Source of the DNA: Pseudopyrenochaeta lycopersici
Taxonomy: Eukaryota > Ascomycota > Dothideomycetes > Pleosporales > Pseudopyrenochaetaceae
Assembly: GCA_003313425.1 (NCBI GenBank)
Contig: NHZP01000003.1
Coordinates: forward strand, 1,488,001 to 1,552,000
Reading direction: 5' to 3'
Length of the DNA stretch: 64,000 nucleotides
The translations under genes were made by a program, and so were the position numbers. The notes below the pieces were generated by a model. The model was not told where the DNA came from and did no database searches. It was given only the letters and a program-made list of their open reading frames with translations. Below are positions 1 to 11,296 of this stretch, piece after piece. Each line of letters opens with the position of its first letter. Position 1 is the stretch's first letter.

Positions 1-125
1 TAACAATTACTTTGCAAATTACCTGCAATACGAAACAGCTTCTTCCTGCATCTACATTTTTACAATAATTAAACTCAAAACTTTTTTCCCACAGCTTTGT
101 ATTGAAACTGTATTGTATATTCAGT

Positions 126-1208
126 ATGACGGGCACTTCAGGCCGTGGCGGACTTGGCGAGAGGATTCGCAAGGGTGCGAGTATGATTCATGTAAGTCTT
201 CTTCAGGGCATTTGAAATGTCGACTTTGCATGCGATATGTATTACAAGCGAGACATTCAAATCCAGCCCATAATCCTAGCAGTATTCTAACAAAGGATGT
301 AGGGAACCGGAGAAGCGATCCGTGGAAATTTTAATGCTCGCATTGATGACGCGGCTGGGAATCACGAAAGCGCAGCAAGACATAGAGCGATTGCCAAAGC
401 AGGCGTCGATGAGTGGGATCGTGGATATCGTGGCCATAACATGGGCGCGGGCGTCGCTCCTGTTGGTGCTAATCCTGCTAATCCTGCACATCTGAACAAT
501 GCGCAAAACACGTCGACGAACTACGGTCCTCACAACACGAATATCGGCAATAAGCTTGATCCGAGAATCGACTCGGATATGGACAACCGTAATAACGTAG
601 CTGGCTCCACCAACTATGGTCCGCATAGCACGAACATTGGTAACAAACTTGATCCGAAGATCGATTCAGATATGGACCACCGCAACAATGTAGCGGGCTC
701 GACCAACTACGGTCCAGATAGTACCAATATGGGCAATAATCTGAATCCACGATACGACTCCAACCTAAACAACCGCGGCACTACAACTGGTTCAACCAAC
801 TATGGCCCGCAGAGTACGAATTTTGCCAATAAGCTTGATCCACGAGCGGACTCAGCTATGGACCACCGCGGCACTGCTACCGGTTCTACGAACTACGGCC
901 CACACAGCACCAATATCGGCAACAAGCTTGACCCACGATACGACTCTGACCTTGATGGTCGTGGCACCACAACCGGTTCGACCAACTATGGAACGCACAG
1001 CAGCAACCTTTCCAACAAGCTCAACTCGGGCTACAACTCTGATCTCGATCACCGCGGCACTGTGACAGGCCCAACCAACTACGGCCCGCACAGCACCAAT
1101 ATTGGTAACAAGCTCGACCCCCGCATCGATTCGGATGCGGACCACCGTGCCAATCCTGCGCCTCAAGTCGATCCTAATATGGGCGGTGCCGGCTATAGAT
1201 ATGCGTAG
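126..1208 (+). CDS. Dehydrin-like protein with seven DPR-type tandem repeats
   Basis: Two exons, 126-191 and 303-1208, joined across an intron with a GTAAGT donor, a CTAAC branch site and a GTAG acceptor; the product is 323 residues. The N-terminal ~65 residues (GEAIRGNFNARIDD, then AARHRAIAKAGVDEWDRG) resemble the head of small fungal stress proteins. From about residue 77 there are seven 31-residue units built on STNYGPHSTNIGNKLDPRIDSD. The DPR core is intact in units 1, 4, 5 and 7, DPK in unit 2, NPR in unit 3 and NSG in unit 6. DPR-motif proteins are known as fungal dehydrin-like proteins (Tuber borchii, Aspergillus fumigatus, Alternaria brassicicola) linked to desiccation, cold and oxidative stress. 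It is hydrophilic with no signal peptide or membrane segment, so probably cytosolic or peroxisomal. Assignment to this group is inference from the motif. Confidence 0.8.
462..1179 (+). repeat. 93-bp in-frame tandem repeat, about 7 copies
   Basis: Seven head-to-tail copies of a 93-base unit lie inside the dehydrin-like gene. Each starts near the codons for STNYGP and contains the DPR-type core. The copies differ at many third positions, so the array is not a recent perfect expansion. Such arrays can gain or lose units by unequal crossing-over. Confidence 0.85.
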
Positions 1209-1490
1209 ATAGTTAGTGATACCTGTTCAGTTTTAACGTTAATATACCCCTTGTTCTTTTCATATAGTCTACTGTTTGTATTATTCACTTCGCCTATTGC
1301 CGAAGGACAAGATTGATAGGTGGGACTCTTGTATCCTTGCGATCATGCTGATGGATTGTGCGGAGTTGATCAAAATGGTAACTTTGGGATTGAAACTACA
1401 GAGGCTTGTCATAGAATAGTCGTGCAAAGGCGGAAAATATGACTTTAAGCCGCCACAGGTATATACTAAGGCGGGAACTAAGGAACTTGC

Positions 1491-2918
1491 TCAAGGCGTT
1501 GCGGCTCCCTTAAATCCCGTATACCTCGCTGTTTTATGCACCAAGCGCCCCCGTACCCAAACAGCGATGGTATTCCGGTCATCACCGCTGTACACCCACT
1601 TCTCTACCTTATCGGGCCAGCTCTCCCAGCCAAACACATCTACTGGTCCCTCTTCGAACGATGGATCTTGGCTAACATCGTCGTTGACGGCGCCGAGATT
1701 GATCATCTGGGCATCCCACTCCTTGCCCACCTCAAAGCCACCAACCTTGTCCTCTAATCCTACAACGGCAGCACCACCACGCGTTGCGAGGTAGAGTGCT
1801 TCTTCAGTCGATAGTTTCGCGGCGTCAGACGTCTGCAGCGCGAGATGTCGACTCACCCATATAGCTTGACGTACGTTCTCGAGGATAGAGGGGTGGAAAC
1901 CACCGCTAACATCTGTGCCGAGACCGATGGTGTGGCCTTCATTCAGCATATCGCGGATTGGTGCACAGCCCGATGTGATTGCGGTGTTTGAGGCAGGGCA
2001 GTGGGATATCTTACTACCTCGCTCAAGGATAGTCTTGCGCTCTTCTTTGGACAAGTGGACGGCATGGGCGAGGATCATTTTGGGCGTGAGCAGATTGTGG
2101 GTGTCGTAGACATCAGTATACGACTTTGAGTCTGGGAATAGCTCCTGAACTAAAGCAATCTCGCCCTTGTTCTCCGAAATGTGCGTTTGGATGTGTGAGT
2201 CTGTTTCTTTGGCAAGCTGACTTATGGCGGACAGACAGTCTGATGTGCAGGATGGAGCAAAGCGTGGTGTTACGATAGGCTTAACGATTTCGCCCTTAGG
2301 GTCAATGGAGCGGATGTACTCGATGCTTGCTTTTGAGTCGCGAACCGCTGTTTCTGTGCTCTCATCGCGATAGTAGTCTGGACTCAAATCACTGTTCATG
2401 CACACCCTTCCTACGAGTGCGCGTTGGCCGCGCTTCAAGCAGATATCCGCTAACAAGTTGGTTGCCGGAGCATGAATCGTGGCGTAGTAGGCACATGTAG
2501 TGGTGCCGTGTGAAAGTGTCCGAGATACGAAGTTTTGGTAGATGCGCTGAGCAGTAGGTAGAGATGAAAAGGAAGACTCCATTGGGAATGTGTATGTCTG
2601 CAACCAATCCAGGAGGGTAGTCTTGCCGAAGAGGCCAGTATTGGGATGTTGCGGAGCGTGATTGTGCGTATCGATGAAACCCGGAAAGAAGAAGCCATTG
2701 CCGTCTATGCTGACGATTCGTGCTTCTTCCCATCCATCCTTCCGACTCTTGAGCTCTTCTATACTATCATGAGAAATATCTCGCTCGACGAAGCTTATCA
2801 CACCTGTCTCATCGACTCCGATAGCTCCTCGTTCGCAAATCTCAAGTTCCGCAAGTGATGCGCTGTGAACGAAAGTCCCGAGATAAATGGTTTTCGATAT
2901 GGATGCTGATGCAGCCAT
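1491..2918 (-). CDS. Guanine deaminase
   Basis: A single exon encodes 475 residues. The start is the ATG at 2918 (context AAAATGGCT); the in-frame codon further upstream is only TTG. This amidohydrolase converts guanine to xanthine in cytosolic purine salvage and catabolism. Visible signatures are the zinc-binding pair in DTHNHAPQHP (His85, His87), the guanine-deaminase stretch LLDWLQTYTFPME, a second metal-ligand region HISEN near residue 246, a conserved HAVHLS, and the metal-binding Asp in GLGTDVSGG near residue 334. Length fits fungal and animal guanine deaminases (about 450-490). It is transcribed toward the dehydrin-like gene, with about 280 bases between the two stop codons. Confidence 0.92.
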   Translation of the reverse strand: MAASASISKTIYLGTFVHSASLAELEICERGAIGVDETGVISFVERDISHDSIEELKSRKDGWEEARIVSIDGNGFFFPGFIDTHNHAPQHPNTGLFGKTTLLDWLQTYTFPMESSFSSLPTAQRIYQNFVSRTLSHGTTTCAYYATIHAPATNLLADICLKRGQRALVGRVCMNSDLSPDYYRDESTETAVRDSKASIEYIRSIDPKGEIVKPIVTPRFAPSCTSDCLSAISQLAKETDSHIQTHISENKGEIALVQELFPDSKSYTDVYDTHNLLTPKMILAHAVHLSKEERKTILERGSKISHCPASNTAITSGCAPIRDMLNEGHTIGLGTDVSGGFHPSILENVRQAIWVSRHLALQTSDAAKLSTEEALYLATRGGAAVVGLEDKVGGFEVGKEWDAQMINLGAVNDDVSQDPSFEEGPVDVFGWESWPDKVEKWVYSGDDRNTIAVWVRGRLVHKTARYTGFKGAATP

Positions 2919-3742
2919 TTTGCTGATACAGAAGTGCAAGCCGAGATTGATCCAGATTCTAGTATGCGTTTGCCAAAATGGCGGGTTAACACTCGCACTC
3001 GCCCTGCAGATATGCCGGCAGATCTGATCCAGGAACCAGGTATGGCTAGTGGCGGATGTCGGCGACTAACAATTGAACCTGACGTGTTATGACCGAACGT
3101 AAAGACGTCACAAGGCTAACCGAACAATCGAAGGCGATCAGAAACAAGCTTCAAACCGAGCAATGTTAGATTCAGAGACACGAGCAGCCTTTATCAGTGC
3201 AAGAAGAAAAGGACGCTGCGACCACCCCAACAAGGCTAGTCGCTCGCTAGATACAGCACGTGGAACCGACCGGTCCCTGTCGGCCACCTCCGATGAGTAT
3301 CTGCAAAAGAAAAGCAGGATCATATGCAGCAACAATGAGGCTCACGGACAAGTCCACTACCTTGAAAGACTATTCAGGATAGATTCAAGTCACTCTTCGA
3401 ACTGGAAAAGAATCCTACAGGGTTCTAAAGCCATGCCAGCCTCAATCACACATCCGATCAGTAGGAGAAGCAAATTGTCGTGCATCACTTGTTGCAGCAC
3501 GTAGTGGCGGATATGTGCGATGGTCCGTAAGAGTATCAGAACAGGAGCGACAAGCAAACATACTGCCTGTTCACTACATTTCGCATTTCGCCGCTAGCCT
3601 ACCAACGTGGCGAAGACACCAAGCCTCCTTTTTAGCAACGCCGCGGGATATCCATAAACTGTCCTAAACTCCATGTTTTAGTGCAGGCTGAAGCAATCCG
3701 TAGCATCAATCAATCAAGCCTGCTTCGCGAATACATTCAAAA
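2919..3742. other. Intergenic region between guanine deaminase and the Arp9-like gene
   Basis: This holds the promoter side of guanine deaminase and the 3' flank of the Arp9-like gene. A 113-codon open frame on the + strand (3163-3504) has no recognisable domain and no convincing codon bias. I see no RNA gene or repeat. Confidence 0.6.
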
Positions 3743-5790
3743 TTACAAACTGTAATCATGTATACCTTGTGGTCCTTGGTCGTTGTAGTCAGGGCGCGTC
3801 ATGTATCCCTTACTTTGACCTTGGTCCACCACAAAAATCACCTTTGCTGCTACCTGCGCACCCAGGAACGCTGATTCATCAAAACCTACGTCCTTCCATT
3901 CCGGAAAGTACTCCGGTGGCTTAAGAAGTTTGATCGATGTGGGCGTTTGGCCGTGGGATGAGTGCGTGTTGTGTGACATACCGGGCATCAGGTGGTTGCT
4001 GCCATGGGGCATAAGATGCCCTGTCTGTGCTGTAGTGGCTGCGAGGAGAAGTGGATTGACTTGAGAGCCACCGTGCGGACCAAGTTGGGGTTGTGGTGTG
4101 TTGGCTCCAGTGCCAGCGGGTGTGGAAATGTTTGAAGGAATCTCCGAGGTGAAGATCGTGGCTGATGAGGGAGAGATGATGTACTTGGACTGGATGGCTT
4201 GGATAAGCGCTTCCTTGAAGCCTATGTACATGTCAGTCAATTTGATCTTCAAATGATATTGGGATATGGCTAACCTCGAAGCTTTGATCCGTTACCACAG
4301 ATGATAAGCGAGTCCCAAAGCTCACTACGTTTGCTGACTTCGTCGACTGACGATATTGTTCGGTGGACCGCATCCGCAATCTTCTCCAAGGTGCCATTGC
4401 TCGCAGCCATAAAGCGCTCGGTTCCGACCTCGATCTCTCGTCTAATGGAGCCTGTCCGCTTCGCTACAGAGCCTGATTCGCCGGTACCATTTTGCTCAAC
4501 TGCGGATGCCGGTTCGCCGTTTTCGCCATTTTCGTGCGCTCGCCTGCTCGGACCTTCATCCAGTGCACTTTTTGCGTCTGCCATATCCTGCGTGTTGAGA
4601 TTCATGTTCTTGAGTGTGTCCAAGAGTGCGTGGTCCTCATACAAGAACGTGGCCTTTTCTCTTCTTGAGTTGGGTAGCCTGACAGGCTTGTTTGCATCTG
4701 GAGCTGGCGCACCTTTCTTCTTCGCAGTCGCCTTGTCCTGCTTCTCTTTCTCCTTCTTCGCAAGGTACTCGGTCATTTTGCCGCCAGCCACAATGCTTGC
4801 GACATCCAAGACGCCTTCATTCTCATCCGTAGCTGTGTCCTCGCCAACTTCGGTGTCCAAACCAGGGCCTCGTGGTGCATTCCCAATTGCCGCGGCAGCA
4901 GCAGGCCCAGAGCCAGGTGCGCCAGTTGATGCTGCCGCCGCCGGATTTGTAATAACAGCCTTATCTGGGCCATCTCCCGATCCAGGTAATGGAGTGCCGG
5001 CAGGTAAAATCTCACAAACGGGTGACCTTTTCAGCTGTTCGCACATGTCTCGGTTGAGGCCCTTAGCCTTCAGCTTCGAGAGCAGCCCTTGCGTGAAGGC
5101 CTCACCACCGCATCCTGTCAATGCGATGACCCTGCCTTGTGTATGTGGAATGAACTCGCTAACAGCGGTAATGTCGGCCTTGTCCTTCCCAATGTCAACA
5201 ACGGTTGCAGTGTGGACGCCATAGGCCCATGATGTTGCGAGCGCTGAGTCCATAAGACCGAAAGCTGGAGTCTTGAATTTTTCGAAGAAGAATTGCGTAA
5301 GCTTTTCATGTTCTCGCGGGGTCCACGCTGGCTGTGTGATAAGGAGGATGGCGGTGTGAAACGGCGGGTTCAGCGTGTTGTAGACATGGGTAATGAGCGC
5401 AAAAAAGGCGGGCCAGTCCACAATCTTCCCTTCCCGAAGTGGCCATATCGCGCCCTCCTCTGACACACGATCTTCTTCCCAGACTATTTCATCGTCGTCC
5501 CCCTCATTTGGCTTCTTTTCTTCTTCCGGAGGTTCGCCTGTCGCCGTCGTCGTCGCTGGTTTAGCCAGCTTTCGCCGGATTTTGTACGGTTCGAATTCAC
5601 CCTCTTTCTCTGCAGGGAACATGCGCGACCGCACACGTAGCCGCGCCGGGGTGAAAGACTCGGGCAGTCCTAGCTGGGCGATCGTGGTCTCTGAGCCCGG
5701 CGCGATGATCTGTGCGAAACGTTAGCACATGAGTAGGTGAATGGCCATGCAGTTGCCTACTATTATCTGGTCATCCTTGAATGGAGGCAT
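3743..5790 (-). CDS. Actin-related protein, Arp9-like chromatin-remodelling subunit
   Basis: Three exons, 5790-5761, 5709-4275 and 4221-3743, give 647 residues. The first exon encodes only MPPFKDDQII; both introns have CTAAC- or CTGAC-like branch sites and AG acceptors. The start of the actin fold is visible as IIAPGSETTIAQLGLPESF. The stretch TAILLITQPAWTPREHEKLTQFFFEKF, then FGLMDSALATSWAYG and TVVDIGKDKADITAV, matches the actin core, while an Ala/Pro/Glu-rich insert (about residues 240-420) interrupts it. This pattern fits the fungal Arp9 family, which pairs with another Arp in SWI/SNF- and RSC-type complexes. Arp8 or Arp4 are alternatives. It is divergent from NTE1, with 492 bases between the start codons. 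Confidence 0.72.
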
Positions 5791-6282
5791 GACGGGCGTG
5801 GGCGCAATTGGTGACTTCCGGCGCGTTTGGTGAACTTCGGCGCGTGAAGCTCTGAGGCGCAAGGCGGAGAGCTGTGCTTAGTCATACTTGCCGGGTCCTG
5901 CAATTACCTGTGCGCGATACACATGCAGATCGGCCTGTTCGCCAGGTACAACAGATAGTCCGAGACACCTTCACATAGTTCCGTGCATGGCAATTTAAAT
6001 TGGCGATATGTTTCGAATTATACACGCATTTCCTGTTAGAGGCCCATGCGGTCGAGCCCAACTTTGGATGTGAGCAAGTGCAGGCGGAATGTAGCATCTT
6101 GGTCAGCACGGACCCACTCAACTGACTGTCACAAGCTTGCTCCAGTGCCTTCGCAGATCTACCAACGTGCTCACAGAACGCAATACTATGGGCGTCCTGT
6201 CCTTGCAGCGGTATATTGGCACCCTTGAAGAGGGTTCCTTGTGAAAGCCCGGAATCGGGAGGTTTATTAACCTTCTACCACT
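5791..6282. promoter_or_regulatory. Shared intergenic promoter region, Arp9-like gene and NTE1
   Basis: These 492 bases separate two divergent start codons, so both promoters must lie here or in the 5' ends. There is no strong TATA box and no open frame with recognisable content. Confidence 0.55.
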
Positions 6283-9200
6283 ATGGCCACCATGGCCGCC
6301 CAAGAAGCTGTGACGTCGCTTGCTTGTAGCTCTGCTGGAGCGCTACCGACTGCTGTCAACACTATGAAAGCTGCCAACCCTTCGCCCACTTCTAGCCTCG
6401 GCTTACTGGGACGCGTCGTTCTCTCCATCTTTGGTGTACTTCCAACGGTTTTGTTCTGGGTGACCTACACCTTGCCAACCTGGTTGTTTACGCTCTTTTC
6501 CATGAGCCTGACATTCACCATGAATTTCACAACACTGTAAGTGCTCTACTCGTCTGCCTTTTTAACATGTATCTAATGACGATAGAATGTTGGTAGTGGT
6601 GTTCATCGTGTCCACAATCAGTTACTTTGTGAGGTATCGCTACATGACCATGTACGCACGGTTACCACCAGAACCACAGAGAGAGGAACCCCAGGTAGAG
6701 GTGTTTCCTGATAGTGCAGAAGGCGATTCCAAAAGAGGTCTCTCCAATTATCTAGACGAGTTCCTGAGCGCCATCAAGGTCTTTGGGTATCTGGAACGCC
6801 CTGTATTTCATGAGCTTACGCGGACCATGCAAACACGACGGCTCGCTGCTGGTGAGACTATTTTGCTCGAGGAAGAGAAGGGGTTTTGCTTGGTTGTAGA
6901 TGGCTTGGTCCAAATTTTTGTAAAGTCGAATCGAGAAGGATCTGATTCTGACGAGGACGAGGGCATCAGTGAAACGACACCAGGCAATTCCGCACATCAA
7001 GGTCATCGTCAAGGCTACCAACTCCTCACTGAAGTCAAAAACGGGGCGCCCATGTCTTCACTATTCTCAATACTATCCCTGTTCACCGAGGATGTCAAAC
7101 TTCGCCATGATGAGGATGAGGATCCCGAGTCGAGTGTGCCTGCATCGCCTCATGGAGGATCTATCAGGCCATCGATGACCCGAAACAGTAGTTTTGGCTT
7201 GGATGATTCTCGACCCCACACTCCGAATGAAGTCCCTGAGGTTCGGTTGCAGCATCGAAGAACGTCCACACTAAACAGCCCTACGGCGGGAGGGCGACTT
7301 CCTATTGTGCCGCCCCTCTCACTAGACATGAATGGGTTCGGGGAACCACTCAAGCACACGAAGTCCCGAAGATCAACGTCACGTTCTACGAAACCCAAAT
7401 CTGCGCATCCAGATATCGTTGCACGCGCAACTGTAGACACTACAATTGCTATTATCCCAGCCACGGCGTTCCGCCGTCTGACACGCATCTATCCAAAGGC
7501 TACGGCCCATATTGTCCAAGTCATCCTCACGCGCTTGCAACGAGTCACCCTCGCAACTAGCCATGCCTACCTTAGCCTCACAAACGAGGTTCTGCGCACG
7601 GAGAAGCTCATGAACAAGTACACCACCTATGACCTTCCTGGCTTCCTTCGTGACGCTCCGCTTGAGCGTCTGAAGGAAAAATTTGCCAAGGAGACTGAGC
7701 GTATCGGTTCAGATGAGGGCATGAAAGGCATTGCGCTGCACAATCCAGGAGCTGGACGTCGAAGAAGATCCAGTGTATCGATGAGGAGAGGAACTGCTGC
7801 GCAAGCCCGTCTCGCTGCTGCGCGCGGAGCATCCATGGATGTAGACAGCGAAGTCCTTGCGCGCATGGCTTCACCCGAAGCGGGGCCTCGAAACGATCGA
7901 ATCAGTGCAGGAGACCTATTAACGAATACCCAGATGGCTCGAGACACTGGGCGACCTGGTCGCAACAGCTTCTCCCAGCCATACCAACACGACCATCGCA
8001 GAGATGCTCGCACACCGCTTGATGCCAGCGCATTCAACCCTTTTGCTTCGCCGTCATTGCGCCCAAAGACGCTACATCGACAAGAGTCCATAGATGAGGC
8101 TACTGTATTCAGGGAATCTATTCTTGGTTGCATGTTCAAGGCCATTGGACTTACCAACCCTGAGCACCCTATTTCCAAACCCGCTGTATCAGTGGAGCAG
8201 TCACCTCGACTCGTCTCTTTTGATACCAAACGACAGAAAGCCATATTTAGTAACGCATTTGGGTTCATCGATCCCTATGAAGCATCAAGGGATGGAGATT
8301 CCGAGTCTATCACCTCTGCATCAAATATGTCGACGATGAGTGCTGCCGGTTCTCACAATATCACTGAGGAAATTGTCAATGATGTTGAAATTGTGTTCTT
8401 TCCAAAAGATTCCGTCCTTGTCGAGCAAGGCGAGAGAAATCCTGGCTTATATTATGTCATTGACGGCTTCCTCGACGTGAGTGTTCCCATCGAGGAAGAC
8501 AGTTCGGGACCGAATGTGTTTGGCAGTATCCCTGGGTATACTGAGGAAGATATCTTCAACCCTCAACTCAGACGGACAGCTACAAGCACCTCTTTGCGAC
8601 ATGCAGGGCCCGCAGCAGAGGGTGGGAAGCGGAAGCGATCGAGAAAGAGCCTTTTTATGACGAGACCAGGTGGGTTGGCAGGGTACCTTGGAACAGTATC
8701 CTCAAATCGATCCTTTGTTGATGTTACAGCAAAGACCGACGTGTATGTGGGCTTCCTGCCTCGAGCGGCGATTGAAAGGATTGTTGAGAGATACCCTGTT
8801 GTTTTGCTTACAATAGCAAAGCGCCTCACCACTCTCCTTCCGCGTTTGATACAGCATATTGACTTTGCGCTGGAATGGGTCCAAGTTAATGCCGGTCAGG
8901 TGATATACAACCAAGGCGACGACAGTGATGCAATCTACATCGTCTTGAATGGGCGACTCCGAGCTATTCGAGATGCCGAGAATAGTGCCATGACAGTCAT
9001 TGGGGAGTATGGTCAAGGTGACAGCGTTGGTGAGCTGGAGGTGCTTACTGAATCCGCGCGACCTGCGTCTTTACACGCTATTCGCGATACAGAGCTTGCA
9101 AAGTTCCCCAAGACGCTCTTCAATAGCTTGGCTCTGGAACATCCTGGTATCACGATCAAAATCTCAAAAATCATCGCTTCCCGTATGCGAGCTTTAGTCG

Positions 9201-10873
9201 ATGATCCGCTATTCGAGCAAAGCAAAGAACGAACCACTAAGGCTACCCGTGCGAATGTGTCCTCTACAGTCAATCTCCGGACAGTCACTATTCTCCCTGT
9301 CACAGCTGGCATACCAGTGGTAGATTTTGCGAGCCGATTAGTGACGGCTTTGACTCAAATTGGCACGCCACAAGGCGTTGTGTCGCTCAATCAAGCTGCC
9401 ATTCTCAATCACCTTGGGCGGCATGCATTTAACCGAATGGGAAAGCTCAAGTTATCCCAATATCTTGCTGATCTGGAGGAGAGGTATGGCATGGTGATCT
9501 ACGTAGCAGATACGCCAGTGACATCACCGTGGACTCAGACATGTATCAATCAAGCTGATTGCATTCTTCTCGTTGGTCTCTCTGAGGCTTCTCCCAACAT
9601 TGGCGAGTATGAAAGATTTCTTCTGACTACCAAGACCACAGCTCGAAAGGAGCTAGTGTTGCTGCATTCAGAGAGATACTGCCCATCTGGGATGACACGA
9701 AAATGGTTGAGGAACCGTCCGTGGATCAACGGAAGTCATCACCACATTCAAATGTCATACCGCGCAACATCTGAGCCAGTTCATCACGCAGGACGTCGTT
9801 TTGGGAACGCTCTGAAACAACGCGTTCAGGTCATCCAGGCAGAGATTCAGAAGTATACATCTAGGAAAGTCCGACAAACGCCATTATACTCAGCAGACAC
9901 GCCATTCAAGGGAGATTTCCATAGACTGGCCAGACGGCTTTGCGGCAAGTCTGTCGGCCTTGTCTTAGGAGGAGGCGGCGCTCGTGGTATATCACAAATC
10001 GGCATTATCCGCGCATTGGAAGAGGCTGGTATACCCATTGACATTGTCGGCGGAACATCAATCGGCAGTTTCATCGGCGCACTCTATGCCTGGGACGCAG
10101 ATGTTGTGCCCATGTACGGCAGAGCCAAAAAGTTCGCCGGTCGTATGGGCAGCATGTGGCGATTCGCCCTTGACCTCACATACCCTTCTGCGTCATACAC
10201 CACTGGCCACGAATTCAACCGTGGCATCTTCAAAACTTTTGGCAACTCGCAAATCGAAGATTTTTGGCTTGAATTTTACTGCAACACAACCAATATCAGT
10301 AAATCCCGCTCAGAAATCCACACCTCGGGTTATGTCTGGCGCTATGTCCGCGCATCCATGTCGCTCGCCGGACTCTTACCGCCCATGTGCGATAATGGCA
10401 GTATGCTCCTCGACGGCGGATACATCGACAATCTCACCGTCGCACACATGAAGTCCTTAGGTGCAGACGTCATCTTCGCCGTTGACGTCGGAAGCCTCGA
10501 CGAAGACACCCCACAAGCATTCGGAGACTCGCTTTCCGGTTTCTGGGCAACCTTCAACCGATGGAACCCTTTCTCTAGCTATCCCAACCCACCAACTCTT
10601 AATGAAATCCAATCGCGCCTTGCCTACGTGAGCAGTATTGATGCACTAGAGAGAGCCAAAAATACCCCAGGCTGCAGGTACATGCGCCCGCCTATTGACC
10701 CCTACGGCACCCTGGACTTTGCAAAATTCGACGAGATTTATCAAGTAGGATATACATATGGGAAGGAGTTCCTTGGAAAGCTGAGGGATCAGGGTGTTCT
10801 CCCTGTTACCGAGGAGACGGAGAAGGAGAAGAATCTTAGACGCACTATGGCACCGCGACGGGCTAGTATTTGA
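6283..10873 (+). CDS. NTE1: Lysophospholipase NTE1 (neuropathy target esterase family)
   Basis: Two exons, 6283-6536 and 6586-10873, give 1,513 residues, the usual length for fungal NTE1. This ER membrane serine esterase removes both acyl chains from phosphatidylcholine, making glycerophosphocholine. Two membrane segments lie near residues 40-80 and 86-100. Three cyclic-nucleotide-binding-like domains follow, with cores near residues 150-200, 690 ([18 protein letters not shown]) and 857 ([18 protein letters not shown]). The C-terminal patatin domain has the oxyanion loop GGGGARG (about 1213), the nucleophile Ser1243 in GGTSIGSF and the dyad Asp1361 in LDGGYIDN. The intron splits a Leu codon in NFTTL. 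Two ATGs lie three codons apart, the second in a CCACCATGG context; I chose the first. Confidence 0.96.
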
Positions 10874-11296
10874 GCACGAGTCGCATCGGACGTTTTCTTA
10901 GAGGTAGTAGGAGCGCGGTGGTATAGACCACGAGTGACGCTTTACCCTGCATTTTATACACGGCTCTGCAGGATTAGATTAGGTCTAGACATCTTCACGA
11001 AATGTTACAGTTATTGGAAATCGAAATGAAATGCTAAGCATTTTGATGTAGCCAATTGGGCTGCTTAATGTGTACATGGATGGAATAATCAAAGTCTACC
11101 TCCCAACATCCCGGGTTTCAAGTTACGCCAAAATATGCAAAAAGATGAGGGAACAAAATCCTCGGAGAGACCAGATGCCAGCAGTGTTGAAATGAGAGGC
11201 ATATCAAGGCGCCCAAACTCCCTCGCTGGTTGTTGGTTGTTGAATGCAAAGTTTATCTAAACGCGGTTCCCACTATCCGCGCGCTCCGCCGGGAGT
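10874..11296. other. Convergent 3' flanks of NTE1 and GCV2
   Basis: The space between two convergent genes, presumably the two 3' untranslated regions. I see no open frame, RNA gene or repeat of note. Confidence 0.6.

Noticed and set aside
441..1166. Long antisense frames opposite the dehydrin-like gene
   Set aside because: They mirror the tandem repeat and its codon bias on the other strand and have no features of their own.
3163..3504. 113-codon open frame between guanine deaminase and the Arp9-like gene
   Set aside because: No domain, weak codon bias and no splice context; chance open frame more likely.
4301..5224. 307-codon antisense frame opposite the Arp9-like gene
   Set aside because: A shadow of the GC-biased coding strand; no domain, while the minus strand has clear actin-family sequence.
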